A DNA stretch of 64,000 nucleotides. Source: Nocardioides plantarum. Lineage in GTDB: Bacteria > Actinomycetota > Actinomycetes > Propionibacteriales > Nocardioidaceae. The position numbers and the translations under genes were made by a program. Within the stretch, counting starts at the first letter, position 1, and the number at the start of each line of letters is the position of its first letter. Shown in pieces: positions 17,811 to 25,913 of this stretch. Below the pieces are notes generated by a model. That model was not told the DNA's origin, ran no database searches, and saw only the letters and a list, made by a program, of their open reading frames with translations. The stretch is taken from NCBI RefSeq assembly GCF_006346395.1, contig NZ_VDMS01000002.1:496001-560000 (forward strand), given 5' to 3'.

Positions 17811-19016
17811 CTAGGAGCGTGAGCCAATCCGCTGGTCGCGCGACCGGGTCTTGGTCAGCACCACCGCCAGCGGCGGCGCGGCGATGTCGGGACGCAGCCG
17901 GAACCCGGCCTTGCGGTACATCCGGATGTTGGCGTGGCTCTGCGCCCCCGTGAAGAGCACGTACGACGTCGCCTCGGGGGGTGCGACCCGCTGGACGTGC
18001 TCCAGCAGCAGGCGCCCGAGCCCGCGACCCTGCAGGTCGGGAGCGACCATGACCCGGCCGATGTCCCAGGCGTCGCCGACGAGCCGACCTCGTACGGCGC
18101 CGACGAGCCGGCCCCCGTCGCTCGGCACGCGCACGACGTACGTCGTCCACTCGTCGAGCCAGGCCAGGACGTCGTCGAGCGACTCGTGCAGGGCGGGGAT
18201 GCCGGCGACGTCGTCGTTGACGATCGCCTCCTGCAGCCAGCAGGCGCGCTGGAGCGTGAGCAGCTCACCGGCGTCGGCCCGGGTCGCCGGCACGATGGTC
18301 CAGTCGGTGCCCGTGGCGGTCGGGGGCAGCAGGTCGGGACGGCGCCGGGCGGTGCGCTCGAGGGCCTGCTCGCGACGCCAGGCGGCGATCCGGCCGTGGT
18401 CTCCGGACAGCAGCACCGGCGGCACCTCGTGCCCGCGCCAGGAGGACGGCTTGGTGTAGACGGGGTACTCGAGCAGCCCGTCCTCGTGGGACTCCTCCAC
18501 CAGGGAGCTCGCGTTGCCCATGAAGCCGGGAAGCAGCCGCACGACCGCCTCGGTGATCGCGAGCGCGGCGACCTCTCCCCCGTTGAGCACGTAGTCGCCG
18601 AGGCTGACCTCGACGACCTCGTCGACCTCGGCGCGGGTCGCGGCGTGGTCGAGCACGCGCTGGTCGATGCCCTCGTAGCGACCGCAGGCGAACACCAGGT
18701 GCTCGCGGCCGGCCAGGTCGCGGGCCAGGGCCTGGGTGAACGGGCGGCCCGACGGGGTCGGCACGACGAGGGTCGCGCGCGCCGGCGGCGCCGGGAGCAC
18801 GGCGTCGAGGGCCGCGCCCCACGCCTCGGGCTTCATCACCATGCCCGCGCCCCCGCCGTACGGCGTGTCGTCGACGGTGCGGTGCCGGTCGGTCGTCCAG
18901 GTGCGCAGGTCGTGGACCGCGACGCTCAGCAGGCCCGAGTCGACGGCCTTGCCGGCCAGCGAGAGCGACAGCGGGGCGAAGAAGTCGGGGAAGATCGTGA
19001 CGTAGTCGAGGCGCAC
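17811..19016 (-). CDS. trmD: tRNA (guanine37-N1)-methyltransferase TrmD fused to a GNAT acetyltransferase domain
   Basis: A 401-residue protein, against about 230-260 for ordinary TrmD. Residues 1-232 are TrmD, which methylates G37 of tRNAs using S-adenosylmethionine: [48 protein letters not shown] and [11 protein letters not shown] (trefoil knot and catalytic Asp region) are intact. Residues about 237-388 are a GNAT domain: [17 protein letters not shown], then [20 protein letters not shown] with the acetyl-CoA loop Q-G-R-G-L-G, then [10 protein letters not shown]. The frame is continuous with no sign of a lost stop. The GTG at 19016 is 7 bp after the rimM stop. The acetyl-acceptor is unknown. 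Confidence 0.93.
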   Translation of the reverse strand: MRLDYVTIFPDFFAPLSLSLAGKAVDSGLLSVAVHDLRTWTTDRHRTVDDTPYGGGAGMVMKPEAWGAALDAVLPAPPARATLVVPTPSGRPFTQALARDLAGREHLVFACGRYEGIDQRVLDHAATRAEVDEVVEVSLGDYVLNGGEVAALAITEAVVRLLPGFMGNASSLVEESHEDGLLEYPVYTKPSSWRGHEVPPVLLSGDHGRIAAWRREQALERTARRRPDLLPPTATGTDWTIVPATRADAGELLTLQRACWLQEAIVNDDVAGIPALHESLDDVLAWLDEWTTYVVRVPSDGGRLVGAVRGRLVGDAWDIGRVMVAPDLQGRGLGRLLLEHVQRVAPPEATSYVLFTGAQSHANIRMYRKAGFRLRPDIAAPPLAVVLTKTRSRDQRIGSRS

Positions 19017-19023
19017 CGCGGGC

Positions 19024-19569
19024 TCAGTCCGGGAGCGGGGCGACGAGCCCGGGCCGGTCGGCCACGACCACGCGACCACCGGCCACGTCGACCTCGGGCA
19101 CCAGGGCCGACACGAACGGCACCAGGGTGGGCCGGCCGTCGACGGCGCGGACCGCGAGCAGGTCCTGGGCACCGCCGTGGACCAACCCGGTCACCTCGCC
19201 GAGCAGGGTGCCGTCGAGGTCGTGGACCGCGAGGCCGACCAGCTGGTGGTCGTAGAACTCGTCGGGGTCGTCGGGGGTCTCGTCGGCGGCGATGTCGGCG
19301 TGCAGGACGACGCCTCGGGCACCCTCGGCCTCGTTGCGGTCGGAGAACTCGGCGAAGGTCACCAGCAGCGTCGACTGGTGCCAGCGCGTGCGGACCACGG
19401 TGAGGGTGCGGTGGGCGAAGGCGGACCCGCGGGGCGCCTCGGCGCGCAGCACGGCCCCCTCGGCGTAGCGCCGCTCGGGCTCGTCACTGCGCAGGTCGAC
19501 GGTCAGCTCGCCGCGGATGCCGTGCGGCTTGCCGATCCGGCCGACGACCACCTCGATCGTCTCGGTCAC
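19024..19569 (-). CDS. rimM: 16S rRNA processing protein RimM
   Basis: A 181-residue protein with the two RimM domains. [20 protein letters not shown] is the N-terminal signature; [25 protein letters not shown] and the C-terminal [20 protein letters not shown] form the PRC-barrel half that binds S19 during 30S assembly. It precedes trmD by 7 bp, the standard order. Upstream is an intergenic palindrome. Confidence 0.96.
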   Translation of the reverse strand: MTETIEVVVGRIGKPHGIRGELTVDLRSDEPERRYAEGAVLRAEAPRGSAFAHRTLTVVRTRWHQSTLLVTFAEFSDRNEAEGARGVVLHADIAADETPDDPDEFYDHQLVGLAVHDLDGTLLGEVTGLVHGGAQDLLAVRAVDGRPTLVPFVSALVPEVDVAGGRVVVADRPGLVAPLPD

Positions 19570-19594
19570 GTCTGTCCTCCTGGAGTCAAAACTG

Positions 19595-19628
19595 CGCTGA
19601 CCCGTCGTACATGTACGACGGGTCAGCG
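19595..19628. terminator. 34-bp perfect palindrome after the KH-domain gene (terminator, dispersed repeat family)
   Basis: Arms CGCTGACCCGTCG and CGACGGGTCAGCG enclose TACATGTA, giving a perfect 34-bp palindrome that begins 13 bp past the 3' end of the KH-domain gene on the minus strand. The same 13-bp arms recur at 34104-34137 with a different centre, and 10 bp of them at 34151-34176. The position fits a transcription terminator. Confidence 0.7.
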
Positions 19629-19640
19629 TGAAGCGGTTGC

Positions 19641-19892
19641 CTAGCGGCGGCCGGGTGCCCGGTCGACGTCGACGAAGTCGATGCGCGCGCCCTCACGGCC
19701 GGCGAGGGCCGAGATCACGGTGCGGAACGCCGAGGCGGTCCGCCCACCGCGACCGATGACCTTGCCGAGGTCGTCGGGGTGCACGCGCACCTCGAGGATC
19801 GACCCCTTGCGCAGCTGCTTGTCGCGCACCGACACCTCGTCGGGGTTGTCGACGACACCCCGGACGAGGTGCTCGAGCGCGTCGGCGAGCAT
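19641..19892 (-). CDS. KH-domain RNA-binding protein (KhpA/YlqC type)
   Basis: An 83-residue protein made of one KH domain. VHPDDLGKVIGRGGRTASAFRT carries the GxxG loop (I-G-R-G-G) that grips single-stranded RNA, preceded by LEHLVRGVVDNPDEV. In other bacteria KhpA pairs with KhpB and influences ribosome maturation and cell length. The ATG overlaps the rpsP stop by one base, so translation is coupled to S16. Length is normal. Confidence 0.93.
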   Translation of the reverse strand: MLADALEHLVRGVVDNPDEVSVRDKQLRKGSILEVRVHPDDLGKVIGRGGRTASAFRTVISALAGREGARIDFVDVDRAPGRR

Positions 19893-20425
19893 CAGGCGCT
19901 CGGCTCGGCGTCGGTCTTGGTCTCAGCGGCGTCGGCGGCGGGCGCCTCGGCAGCAGGCGCGTCGGCGGCGGGGGTCTCCTCGGCGGGAGCCTCGTCGGCC
20001 TTCTTGTCGGCCTTGGGCTCGGTCTTCTTCTCGGCCTTCTTGGCGGCGGACTTCTTCGTCACGGCCTCGGCCGACGAGTCGCCGCCGGCCTCCTTGAGGG
20101 CCTCGTTGAAGATGTCCTGCTTCGCGGTCTTGGCCGGCTTGACCTGGAGGGTGCCCTCGGTGCCCGAGATGCCCCGGAAGGTCTGCCAGTCACCGGTGAT
20201 CCGGAGGATCTTGGCGACGGCCTCGGACGGCTGCGCGCCGACGCCGAGCCAGTACTGCGCCCGGTCGGAGACCACCTTGATGTAGGAGGGGTCCTCCTTG
20301 GGGTGGTAGATCCCGATCTCCTCGAGGACCTTGCCGTCGCGCTTCTTGCGCGAGTCGACCACGACGATGCGGTACTGCGGAACCCGGACCTTGCCCAGGC
20401 GCTTCAAACGGATCTTGACGGCCAC
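19892..20425 (-). CDS. rpsP: 30S ribosomal protein S16 with long charged tail
   Basis: A 177-residue protein. Residues 1-90 are S16: [40 protein letters not shown] and [19 protein letters not shown]. From about residue 115 a Lys/Ala/Glu-rich tail of 60 residues follows, ending in Pro-Ala-Ala repeats. Ordinary S16 has 80-100 residues, so the protein is nearly doubled. The GTG at 20425 begins VAVKIRL; a GAGGAG site lies 11 bp upstream. It heads the rpsP-khpA-rimM-trmD run. Confidence 0.95.
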   Translation of the reverse strand: MAVKIRLKRLGKVRVPQYRIVVVDSRKKRDGKVLEEIGIYHPKEDPSYIKVVSDRAQYWLGVGAQPSEAVAKILRITGDWQTFRGISGTEGTLQVKPAKTAKQDIFNEALKEAGGDSSAEAVTKKSAAKKAEKKTEPKADKKADEAPAEETPAADAPAAEAPAADAAETKTDAEPSA

Positions 20426-20629
20426 GGTTGTGGTGTCTCCTCGTAGTTCGTGTGTGGGTGAGGCTGTCGGGGCACGGGTGGGGAACACCAGGCTGACAGT
20501 CTCGGATGGCCACGACGCGTCGGAGAGAGGGTCCGGTCGCGCGGGACTCAGCGCCCGAGTGTGCCAGACGCACCGGGCCGGGCGTGAATTCGCCGACAAC
20601 CAATGTCCGGGTCCCGCCGTCACAGTGCC

Positions 20630-21520
20630 ATGACCGTCCTCGCCCACCCCGCTGCCCACCCCGCCGCCCGCCCGTCGTACGTCGGCCCGAGCCCGCAGCG
20701 CTTCTCCCAGCGGCACCCGTGGCTGTTCCCGTGGGCGGTCCGCGCCCACCAGGTGCGCCGCCACGTGCAGTGGCTACGCCCCGGTACGACGTGGGCGCGC
20801 GACACCGAGGCAGCCGACCTGCCGGTGCGGGTCAAGGAGCACGGCTCGCTGCTGATGCGCGAGCTCTCGGAGGACGAGATGCTGCTCCAGCGCAACAAGG
20901 TCGTCAACCTGCGCCTCGCCTCGGCCCGGACCGACCGGGTGGTCGTCCGGCCCGGCGAGACCTTCAGCTTCAACAGGGTCGTGGGCAGCTGCACCGCCCG
21001 CAAGGGCTACGTGGAGGGGATGCGGCTCTCCAACGGAGACGCGATCTCCGGTGTCGGCGGCGGGATCTGCCAGCTCGCCAACCTGATCCACTGGATGGTG
21101 CTCCACTCCCCGCTGACCGTCGTGGAGCGCAGCGAGCACTCCTTCGACCCGTTCCCCGACAAGGGCCGGGTGCTGCCGTGGGGCGTCGGGTGCTCGATCG
21201 TCTACAACTACGTCGACCTGGTCTTCCGCAACGACACCGACACCACCTTCCAGCTCCGCACCTGGGTCGGTGAGCGGCACCTGCGCGGCGAGCTGCGCGC
21301 CGACCGGGCCACGCCCACGTCGTACCGCGTCGAGGCGCGGCACGAGGAGTTCGTCGCCGAGGGCGTCGACGCCGACGGGGCCGAGCAGGTCTACCGCCAC
21401 AACGAGATCTGGCGCACCGTCATCGACAAGCGCACGGGCAACACCGTGGGCGAGGAGCTCGTCAAGCGCAACCGGGCGTTGGTCAGGTACCTCCCCGAGG
21501 CGGCCCTCGTCCGGCGATGA
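20630..21520 (+). CDS. VanW family protein
   Basis: A 296-residue protein. The VanW domain is seen in [26 protein letters not shown] and [20 protein letters not shown], then [20 protein letters not shown], then the hydrophobic-aromatic end [14 protein letters not shown]. VanW proteins accompany vancomycin-resistance operons but are common in actinobacteria with no known function. ATG 20630 is chosen; an in-frame ATG at 20603 is an alternative. It is divergent from rpsP and followed 7 bp later by a membrane-protein gene on the same strand. Confidence 0.88.
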   Translation: MTVLAHPAAHPAARPSYVGPSPQRFSQRHPWLFPWAVRAHQVRRHVQWLRPGTTWARDTEAADLPVRVKEHGSLLMRELSEDEMLLQRNKVVNLRLASARTDRVVVRPGETFSFNRVVGSCTARKGYVEGMRLSNGDAISGVGGGICQLANLIHWMVLHSPLTVVERSEHSFDPFPDKGRVLPWGVGCSIVYNYVDLVFRNDTDTTFQLRTWVGERHLRGELRADRATPTSYRVEARHEEFVAEGVDADGAEQVYRHNEIWRTVIDKRTGNTVGEELVKRNRALVRYLPEAALVRR

Positions 21521-21527
21521 TGGAGCC

Positions 21528-22088
21528 GTGAGCCATCCGTCGTACAGCCCCCCGCCCCCGGCCGACCAGAAGTACCGTCCCCGCGCCCGCTGGTTCGTCG
21601 TCGGTGTCGTGCTGGTCGTGCTGGCGGGCGTCGTGTTCGTGGGCGGGCTGTTCCTGGTGCTGCGTCCGTTGACCCAGGAGGACGGCATCGTGGCGGCCGG
21701 CGACGGACCGGTGACGCTGGACGTCCCGGCCGGCGAGGAGCGGGCGATCTTCACCCGCGACGACGAGCCCGTCGACTGCACGATCACCGACTCCGCCGGG
21801 GAGGCACGGCCGCTGCGGGGCATCTCGGGTGACTTCACCTACAACGAGTGGACCGCTCAGCAGCGCTTCGACACCGGGTCCGGCGACGTCGTGCTCGACT
21901 GCACGTCGACCGTCGAGGGCGCGGAGGCGAGGATCGCTCAGGTGCCGTCGACCGGCGGCTTCGTGGTCGGGCTGCTCGTCGCGATCCTGGGCCCGTTGGC
22001 CCTCGGGTTCGCCGGGGTGGTCGTCCTGATCGTCACCGGCATCCTGTACGCCGTCCGCCCGGCCCGGCCGCGCCAGCCGCGCGAGTAG
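21528..22088 (+). CDS. Membrane protein with extracytoplasmic domain, hypothetical
   Basis: A 186-residue protein starting at GTG 21528. A proline-rich N-terminus (HPSYSPPPPADQ) is followed by one membrane helix (VVGVVLVVLAGVVFVGGLFL), an external domain of about 100 residues with two cysteines (PVDCTITDS and VVLDCTSTVE) that could form a disulfide, then a second helix (LLVAILGPLALGFAGVVVLIV). I do not recognise the family. It probably forms an operon with the VanW gene. Confidence 0.75.
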   Translation: MSHPSYSPPPPADQKYRPRARWFVVGVVLVVLAGVVFVGGLFLVLRPLTQEDGIVAAGDGPVTLDVPAGEERAIFTRDDEPVDCTITDSAGEARPLRGISGDFTYNEWTAQQRFDTGSGDVVLDCTSTVEGAEARIAQVPSTGGFVVGLLVAILGPLALGFAGVVVLIVTGILYAVRPARPRQPRE

Positions 22089-22146
22089 TCGCAGCGGGGG
22101 CGGCGCAGCGCCATCCTGGCGCGCGATCGGAAGCGGCAGGCGGGGC

Positions 22147-23643
22147 TCAGATGCCGCCCAGGCGGTTCTCCAGGTAACCGGGCGGGTAGTGGGGCACCAC
22201 CGGGGCCGGGTTGTCGTGCTCGTCGATCTTCTTGCGCACCTCGCCGAAGCCCGCACCCACGTTGTCGTCGTGCTTCTCCATCTCGTCGGCCACGACCCGG
22301 AGCATCTCGCCGGCCCACTGGAACTCGAGCGCGGTCTCGTCGATCTCCTTCTGCAGGGCGTAGGAGGCCGCCGAGTACTCGCTGTAGCAGCCGAAGAACC
22401 CGACGCCGACCTCGCTGCTGCCGCGGGACCAGGGGGCGGCGGAGTCACCGGCATCGAAGCTGGTGCCCGCCGCTGCGAGCTCGGGCCCGACCTTGTCGAC
22501 CAGGTTGCCGGCAGCCTCGCGCACCTCCCACGGCTCGATGACGATCTCGCCCTCTCCCCCCTCGTAGCCGCCCACGAAGTCGTCGACGGAGTCGGCGTCG
22601 TAGACCCCGGCCGGACGATCGACGGTGTAGGACTCCTCGTCGCTGCCCCCGCTGGTCCGTGCCTTGGGAGCGGAGTCGATGTGGGACTTGAGGTTGAGCA
22701 GGCTCTGCTTGATGTCACCCTCGACGGTCCTGGAGATCTCCAGCATCTTGTCGCGGTGCTCCTGGCAGTTCTTCAACACCTCGAACAGCCCGCCGCTCAG
22801 CGGGTTGGGCTCGGGGGGCTTGCTCCCCCCGAAGGTGTCGACCAGCAGGTTCGTCACGGAGGTGGCCTTGTCGATGGCCCCCGTGATCGGCGAGAAGACG
22901 GGGAAGTACCCCAGCACCTGGCTGATGGTCTCGAAGGCCGACAGCGCGTCCTTCAGGCTGATGTCGCCGGCGTCGGCGAAGGCGTTGTTGGCGTTGGTGA
23001 TGAAGAGCATCGAGTCGTGGCGCATCCGCGTCCACAGCTCCTTCTCCTCGAGCAGGGTGACCCGCAGCACCTCGCCGGCCAGGGCCTGGTTGCCCACCAC
23101 CCGGTTGAACAGGTTGAGGTAGGTGGCGAACGCGCTGGCCGACTGTCCGTGCCAGCCGTTCAGCTTCTGGGCGGTGTCCTCGATCAGGCCCAGGGTGGTG
23201 TTGCCGTCGTAGGCGATGTTGGACGGGTCGCTCGCGGTGGAGTCGCTGGAGCCGGCATTGCCCGAGGCGGAGATCTGGGAGAGGGCTGATCGCACCGCGT
23301 CGGCCAGGGTCTGGAAGTCAGCGGGGTCGGGAAGGTCGCGCAGCGGCTCGAACAGGGGCGGGATCTCGGTCTCCCAGACCTGGTAGACCTGGCCGAGCGT
23401 GGTGCTCGGGTCGCGCAGCTGACCGTCGGGCCCGGGCCCACTGATGTTGCCGTCCGTGGGTGCCAGCGGGTAGTCGGGGTAGCCCTGCCCGGGACCGGGT
23501 TGGGGCGTGGTGTCGGCGCCGAGGGCGAAGGTGACCATGCCGTCGGAGGCCTTGACCCAGCCGTTGGTGAAGAGGTCCTTGTAGCAGGCGGTCTTGACCA
23601 CCTCGTCGATGAGACCGTCGAAGCCTGCGTAGTCGTCGCTCAT
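22147..23643 (-). CDS. Large helical protein resembling a type VII (WXG100-like) secretion substrate
   Basis: A 498-residue acidic protein with no signal peptide or membrane helix. The middle (LNGWHGQSASAFATYLNLFN, then QALAGEVLRVTLLEEKELW) has a W-x-G-like turn between long helices. The C-terminal 100 residues read as a second helical hairpin (REAAGNLVDKVGPELAAAGTSF, then YALQKEIDETALEFQWAGE). Such features recall ESAT-6/WXG100 proteins and their larger relatives exported by type VII systems. This is a fold-level guess; no EccC, EccD or mycosin gene is in the window. ATG 23643 is preceded by GAC AGCC only, so the start is moderately sure. Confidence 0.6.
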   Translation of the reverse strand: MSDDYAGFDGLIDEVVKTACYKDLFTNGWVKASDGMVTFALGADTTPQPGPGQGYPDYPLAPTDGNISGPGPDGQLRDPSTTLGQVYQVWETEIPPLFEPLRDLPDPADFQTLADAVRSALSQISASGNAGSSDSTASDPSNIAYDGNTTLGLIEDTAQKLNGWHGQSASAFATYLNLFNRVVGNQALAGEVLRVTLLEEKELWTRMRHDSMLFITNANNAFADAGDISLKDALSAFETISQVLGYFPVFSPITGAIDKATSVTNLLVDTFGGSKPPEPNPLSGGLFEVLKNCQEHRDKMLEISRTVEGDIKQSLLNLKSHIDSAPKARTSGGSDEESYTVDRPAGVYDADSVDDFVGGYEGGEGEIVIEPWEVREAAGNLVDKVGPELAAAGTSFDAGDSAAPWSRGSSEVGVGFFGCYSEYSAASYALQKEIDETALEFQWAGEMLRVVADEMEKHDDNVGAGFGEVRKKIDEHDNPAPVVPHYPPGYLENRLGGI

Positions 23644-23722
23644 GAGGCTGTCTGTACCCACTGCCACGGGGCCCGAAACCGTGCGGCCGTCGCACCGCCC
23701 TCGGCACCGCCCTCGGCTCGGG

Positions 23723-24805
23723 TCAGGCGCGCGAGGCGACCACGGCACCCCGCAGCACCACGCACGCCGGGCGCGTCAGCGTGCCGAGGTCGACGCGCGG
23801 GTCCGCGTCGAGGACGACGAAGTCGGCCGCCGCGCCCTCCGCGAGCAGCGGCTCGAAGCCGAGCCAGCCCCGACCGCGCCACGACGCGGCGGCCACGACC
23901 TCGTCGGCCGGGATGCCGAGGTCGGCCAGCGCGAGCATCTCCTCGGCCAGGTAGCCGTGGCGCCCGGTGCCGCCGCCGTCGCTGCCGACGTAGAGCGCGA
24001 CGCCGGCCTCGTGGGCGGCCAGGAGGGTCGCTCGACGCCGGGCGTGCAGCTCGTCCATCGTGGCGGCGTACGCCGGGAACTTGTCGCGACCGGAGGCCGC
24101 GAACTCCGGGAACTTGTCGGTCTGGAGCACGGTGGGCACCAGGGCCACTCCCCCGGCCGCCATCGCGTCGAGGTGACGCTCGCGCAGACCGGTGCCGTGC
24201 TCGATGCAGTCGATGCCAGCGGCGAGCAGCCCGTCGAGGACCTCGGTGCCGAAGCAGTGGGCGGTGACCTTGGCGCCCTCGGCGTGCGCGGCGTCGATCG
24301 CGGCGGCGAACGCGTCGGCGGGGAACGACGGCGTCAGGTCGCCGTCGTCGCGGGAGATCCAGTCGCCCACGAGCTTGACCCAGCCGTCGGAGCCGCGCGC
24401 CTCGGCGGCGACGGTCGTGGCCAGGTCGTCCGGCTCGACCTCGTGGGCGTAGCCGCGGATGTAGCGGCGGGTGCGCGCGACGTGGCGACCGGCGCGGACC
24501 AGGCGCGGCAGGTCGTCGCGTTGCTGGACCCAACGGGTGTCGACGGGCGACCCGCAGTCGCGCAGCAGCAGCACGCCGGTGTCGCGGTCGGCCACCGCCT
24601 GCCGCTCGACCTCCGCGTCGTCGACCCCGCCGCCGTCCTCGAGCCCGAGGTGGTTGTGGGCGTCGACGAGTCCCGGCAGCAGCCAGCCCTCGGCGGTCGT
24701 GTCGGCACCGGCCTGCGGCTCGTAGGTGATCCGGCCGTCGACCACGTAGAGGTCGCGGGGCTCGTCGTCGGGCAGCACGACACCCCGGAAGCGCTGGGCG
24801 GTCAT
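23723..24805 (-). CDS. Amidohydrolase family protein
   Basis: A 360-residue cytoplasmic metal-dependent hydrolase of the imidazolonepropionase/dihydroorotase-like branch. Metal ligands are visible: His50 and His52 in LVDAHNHLGLED, Lys144 in VKLVGDW, His183 in AHCFGTE, His203 in EHGTGL, and Asp276 in GSDGGG. The small N- and C-terminal beta-domain (VVDGRITYE and AADFVVLDADPRVD) is present. The substrate is unknown. It stands alone on the minus strand, divergent from the next gene by 41 bp. Length fits the family. Confidence 0.88.
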   Translation of the reverse strand: MTAQRFRGVVLPDDEPRDLYVVDGRITYEPQAGADTTAEGWLLPGLVDAHNHLGLEDGGGVDDAEVERQAVADRDTGVLLLRDCGSPVDTRWVQQRDDLPRLVRAGRHVARTRRYIRGYAHEVEPDDLATTVAAEARGSDGWVKLVGDWISRDDGDLTPSFPADAFAAAIDAAHAEGAKVTAHCFGTEVLDGLLAAGIDCIEHGTGLRERHLDAMAAGGVALVPTVLQTDKFPEFAASGRDKFPAYAATMDELHARRRATLLAAHEAGVALYVGSDGGGTGRHGYLAEEMLALADLGIPADEVVAAASWRGRGWLGFEPLLAEGAAADFVVLDADPRVDLGTLTRPACVVLRGAVVASRA

Positions 24806-24846
24806 GTCCTCGAATGTAGTCGGCGCCGATGGGTAAGGGGCCAGGC

Positions 24847-25521
24847 ATGAGCGACGATCCCTGGTACGACGCGACCGAGGCGACCCACGACCAGGTCGAG
24901 GCCTACTGGGACACCCAGGGCCGCACCGACCGGGTGGGCTTCATCGGGCAGGCCCCGGGGTTCGCGTGCGACGCCTGGGCCCTGCTGCCGGTCTGGACCC
25001 GGACGACCGGGATCCTGCGCTCCTCGGGCCTCTCCGGCCCCCTCGACGTGGCTCCGGACGGGACGCCCTCCGGCGGTGAGCGCTTCGAGCTGTACGTCGA
25101 GGCGCCGGCCTGGGCGGACCGGGCGACCGTCGACTTCCTGGACGAGTGGTGGACGACCGCCCTGCTGCGGGTGATGTCGTCGTACGTCGGCACCGGGATG
25201 CTCCCCACGATCGAGGAGCACGGGCTGCTGACGATGGCCGTCACCGACTTCCCCGAGCGTCAGCACGCCTCGCTCGCCGGCTGGCTCGACGACGACGGGC
25301 GGGCGACCGTCGGCATCGGCCGCCTCGACACGGCACGCGACGGTCGGACGATCGACGTCGGCTGGGGCCGTGAGTCGCTGTTCCCGCTCACGCCGCTGCT
25401 GCCGGTCGAGGTCGCCTACCTGCGCGACACCGGTGACCGGGCTGGACTGCTGTCGGCCCTGCGGCGCGGTCCGACCCGGCACTGGGCGGTCGCGGAGCGG
25501 GAGCCCGTCGTACGACCCTGA
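24847..25521 (+). CDS. Hypothetical protein, unknown family
   Basis: A 224-residue soluble protein starting at ATG 24847, near AGGC and with a weak upstream ribosome site. It is tryptophan-rich (WYDAT, YWDTQG, FLDEWWTTALLRVM, VGWGRES) and ends LRRGPTRHWAVAERE. LLPVEVAYLRDTGDRAGLLSAL near the C-terminus looks like a helix. No family is recognised. It converges on the NYN-like gene, with 5 bp between the two stops. Confidence 0.65.
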   Translation: MSDDPWYDATEATHDQVEAYWDTQGRTDRVGFIGQAPGFACDAWALLPVWTRTTGILRSSGLSGPLDVAPDGTPSGGERFELYVEAPAWADRATVDFLDEWWTTALLRVMSSYVGTGMLPTIEEHGLLTMAVTDFPERQHASLAGWLDDDGRATVGIGRLDTARDGRTIDVGWGRESLFPLTPLLPVEVAYLRDTGDRAGLLSALRRGPTRHWAVAEREPVVRP

Positions 25522-25526
25522 CGCCG

Positions 25527-25913
25527 TCAGGCGATCTCGCCGAGCAGCCAGGTCGGGCTCATCACCGTGGCGCCGTAGCGCTCGACGCGGCCCATCAGGA
25601 TCCGGTCTGCGGTCACCACGCTGACCCGCGAACCGGCCTCGGCGGCGGCCTTGGTCTCCGCCACGATCGTGTCGTCGCCGCTCGCCCGGGCGTGGACGGT
25701 GCGGACGTGGGCGTCGCGGCCGGCGCGCACCCCGCCCTTGGCCGCACCCTCGAGCACCAGCACCACCACCTCGTGGGGCACGTCGCCGACCATCAGTTGC
25801 TCGTGCAAGCGCAGGGCCGCCCCGGCGCGGTCCTTCCACCAGCCGTCGGGGCGGCTGCCGACGACGTTGGCGCCGTCGACGACCAGCACGGTCGACGCCG
25901 GACGCGGGCTCAC
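25527..25913 (-). CDS. NYN/PIN-like domain protein
   Basis: A 128-residue protein. VLVVDGANVVGSRPDGWWKD at the start and DDTIVAETKAAAEAGSRVSVVTADRILMGRVE later carry the acidic residues and V-D-G-A-N motif of the NYN/PIN RNase-like fold (YacP-type). A ribonuclease function is inferred from fold, not shown. A GTG start overlaps the ffh stop by 4 bp (GTGA), so the gene is coupled to ffh and probably cotranscribed. Confidence 0.8.
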   Translation of the reverse strand: MSPRPASTVLVVDGANVVGSRPDGWWKDRAGAALRLHEQLMVGDVPHEVVVLVLEGAAKGGVRAGRDAHVRTVHARASGDDTIVAETKAAAEAGSRVSVVTADRILMGRVERYGATVMSPTWLLGEIA

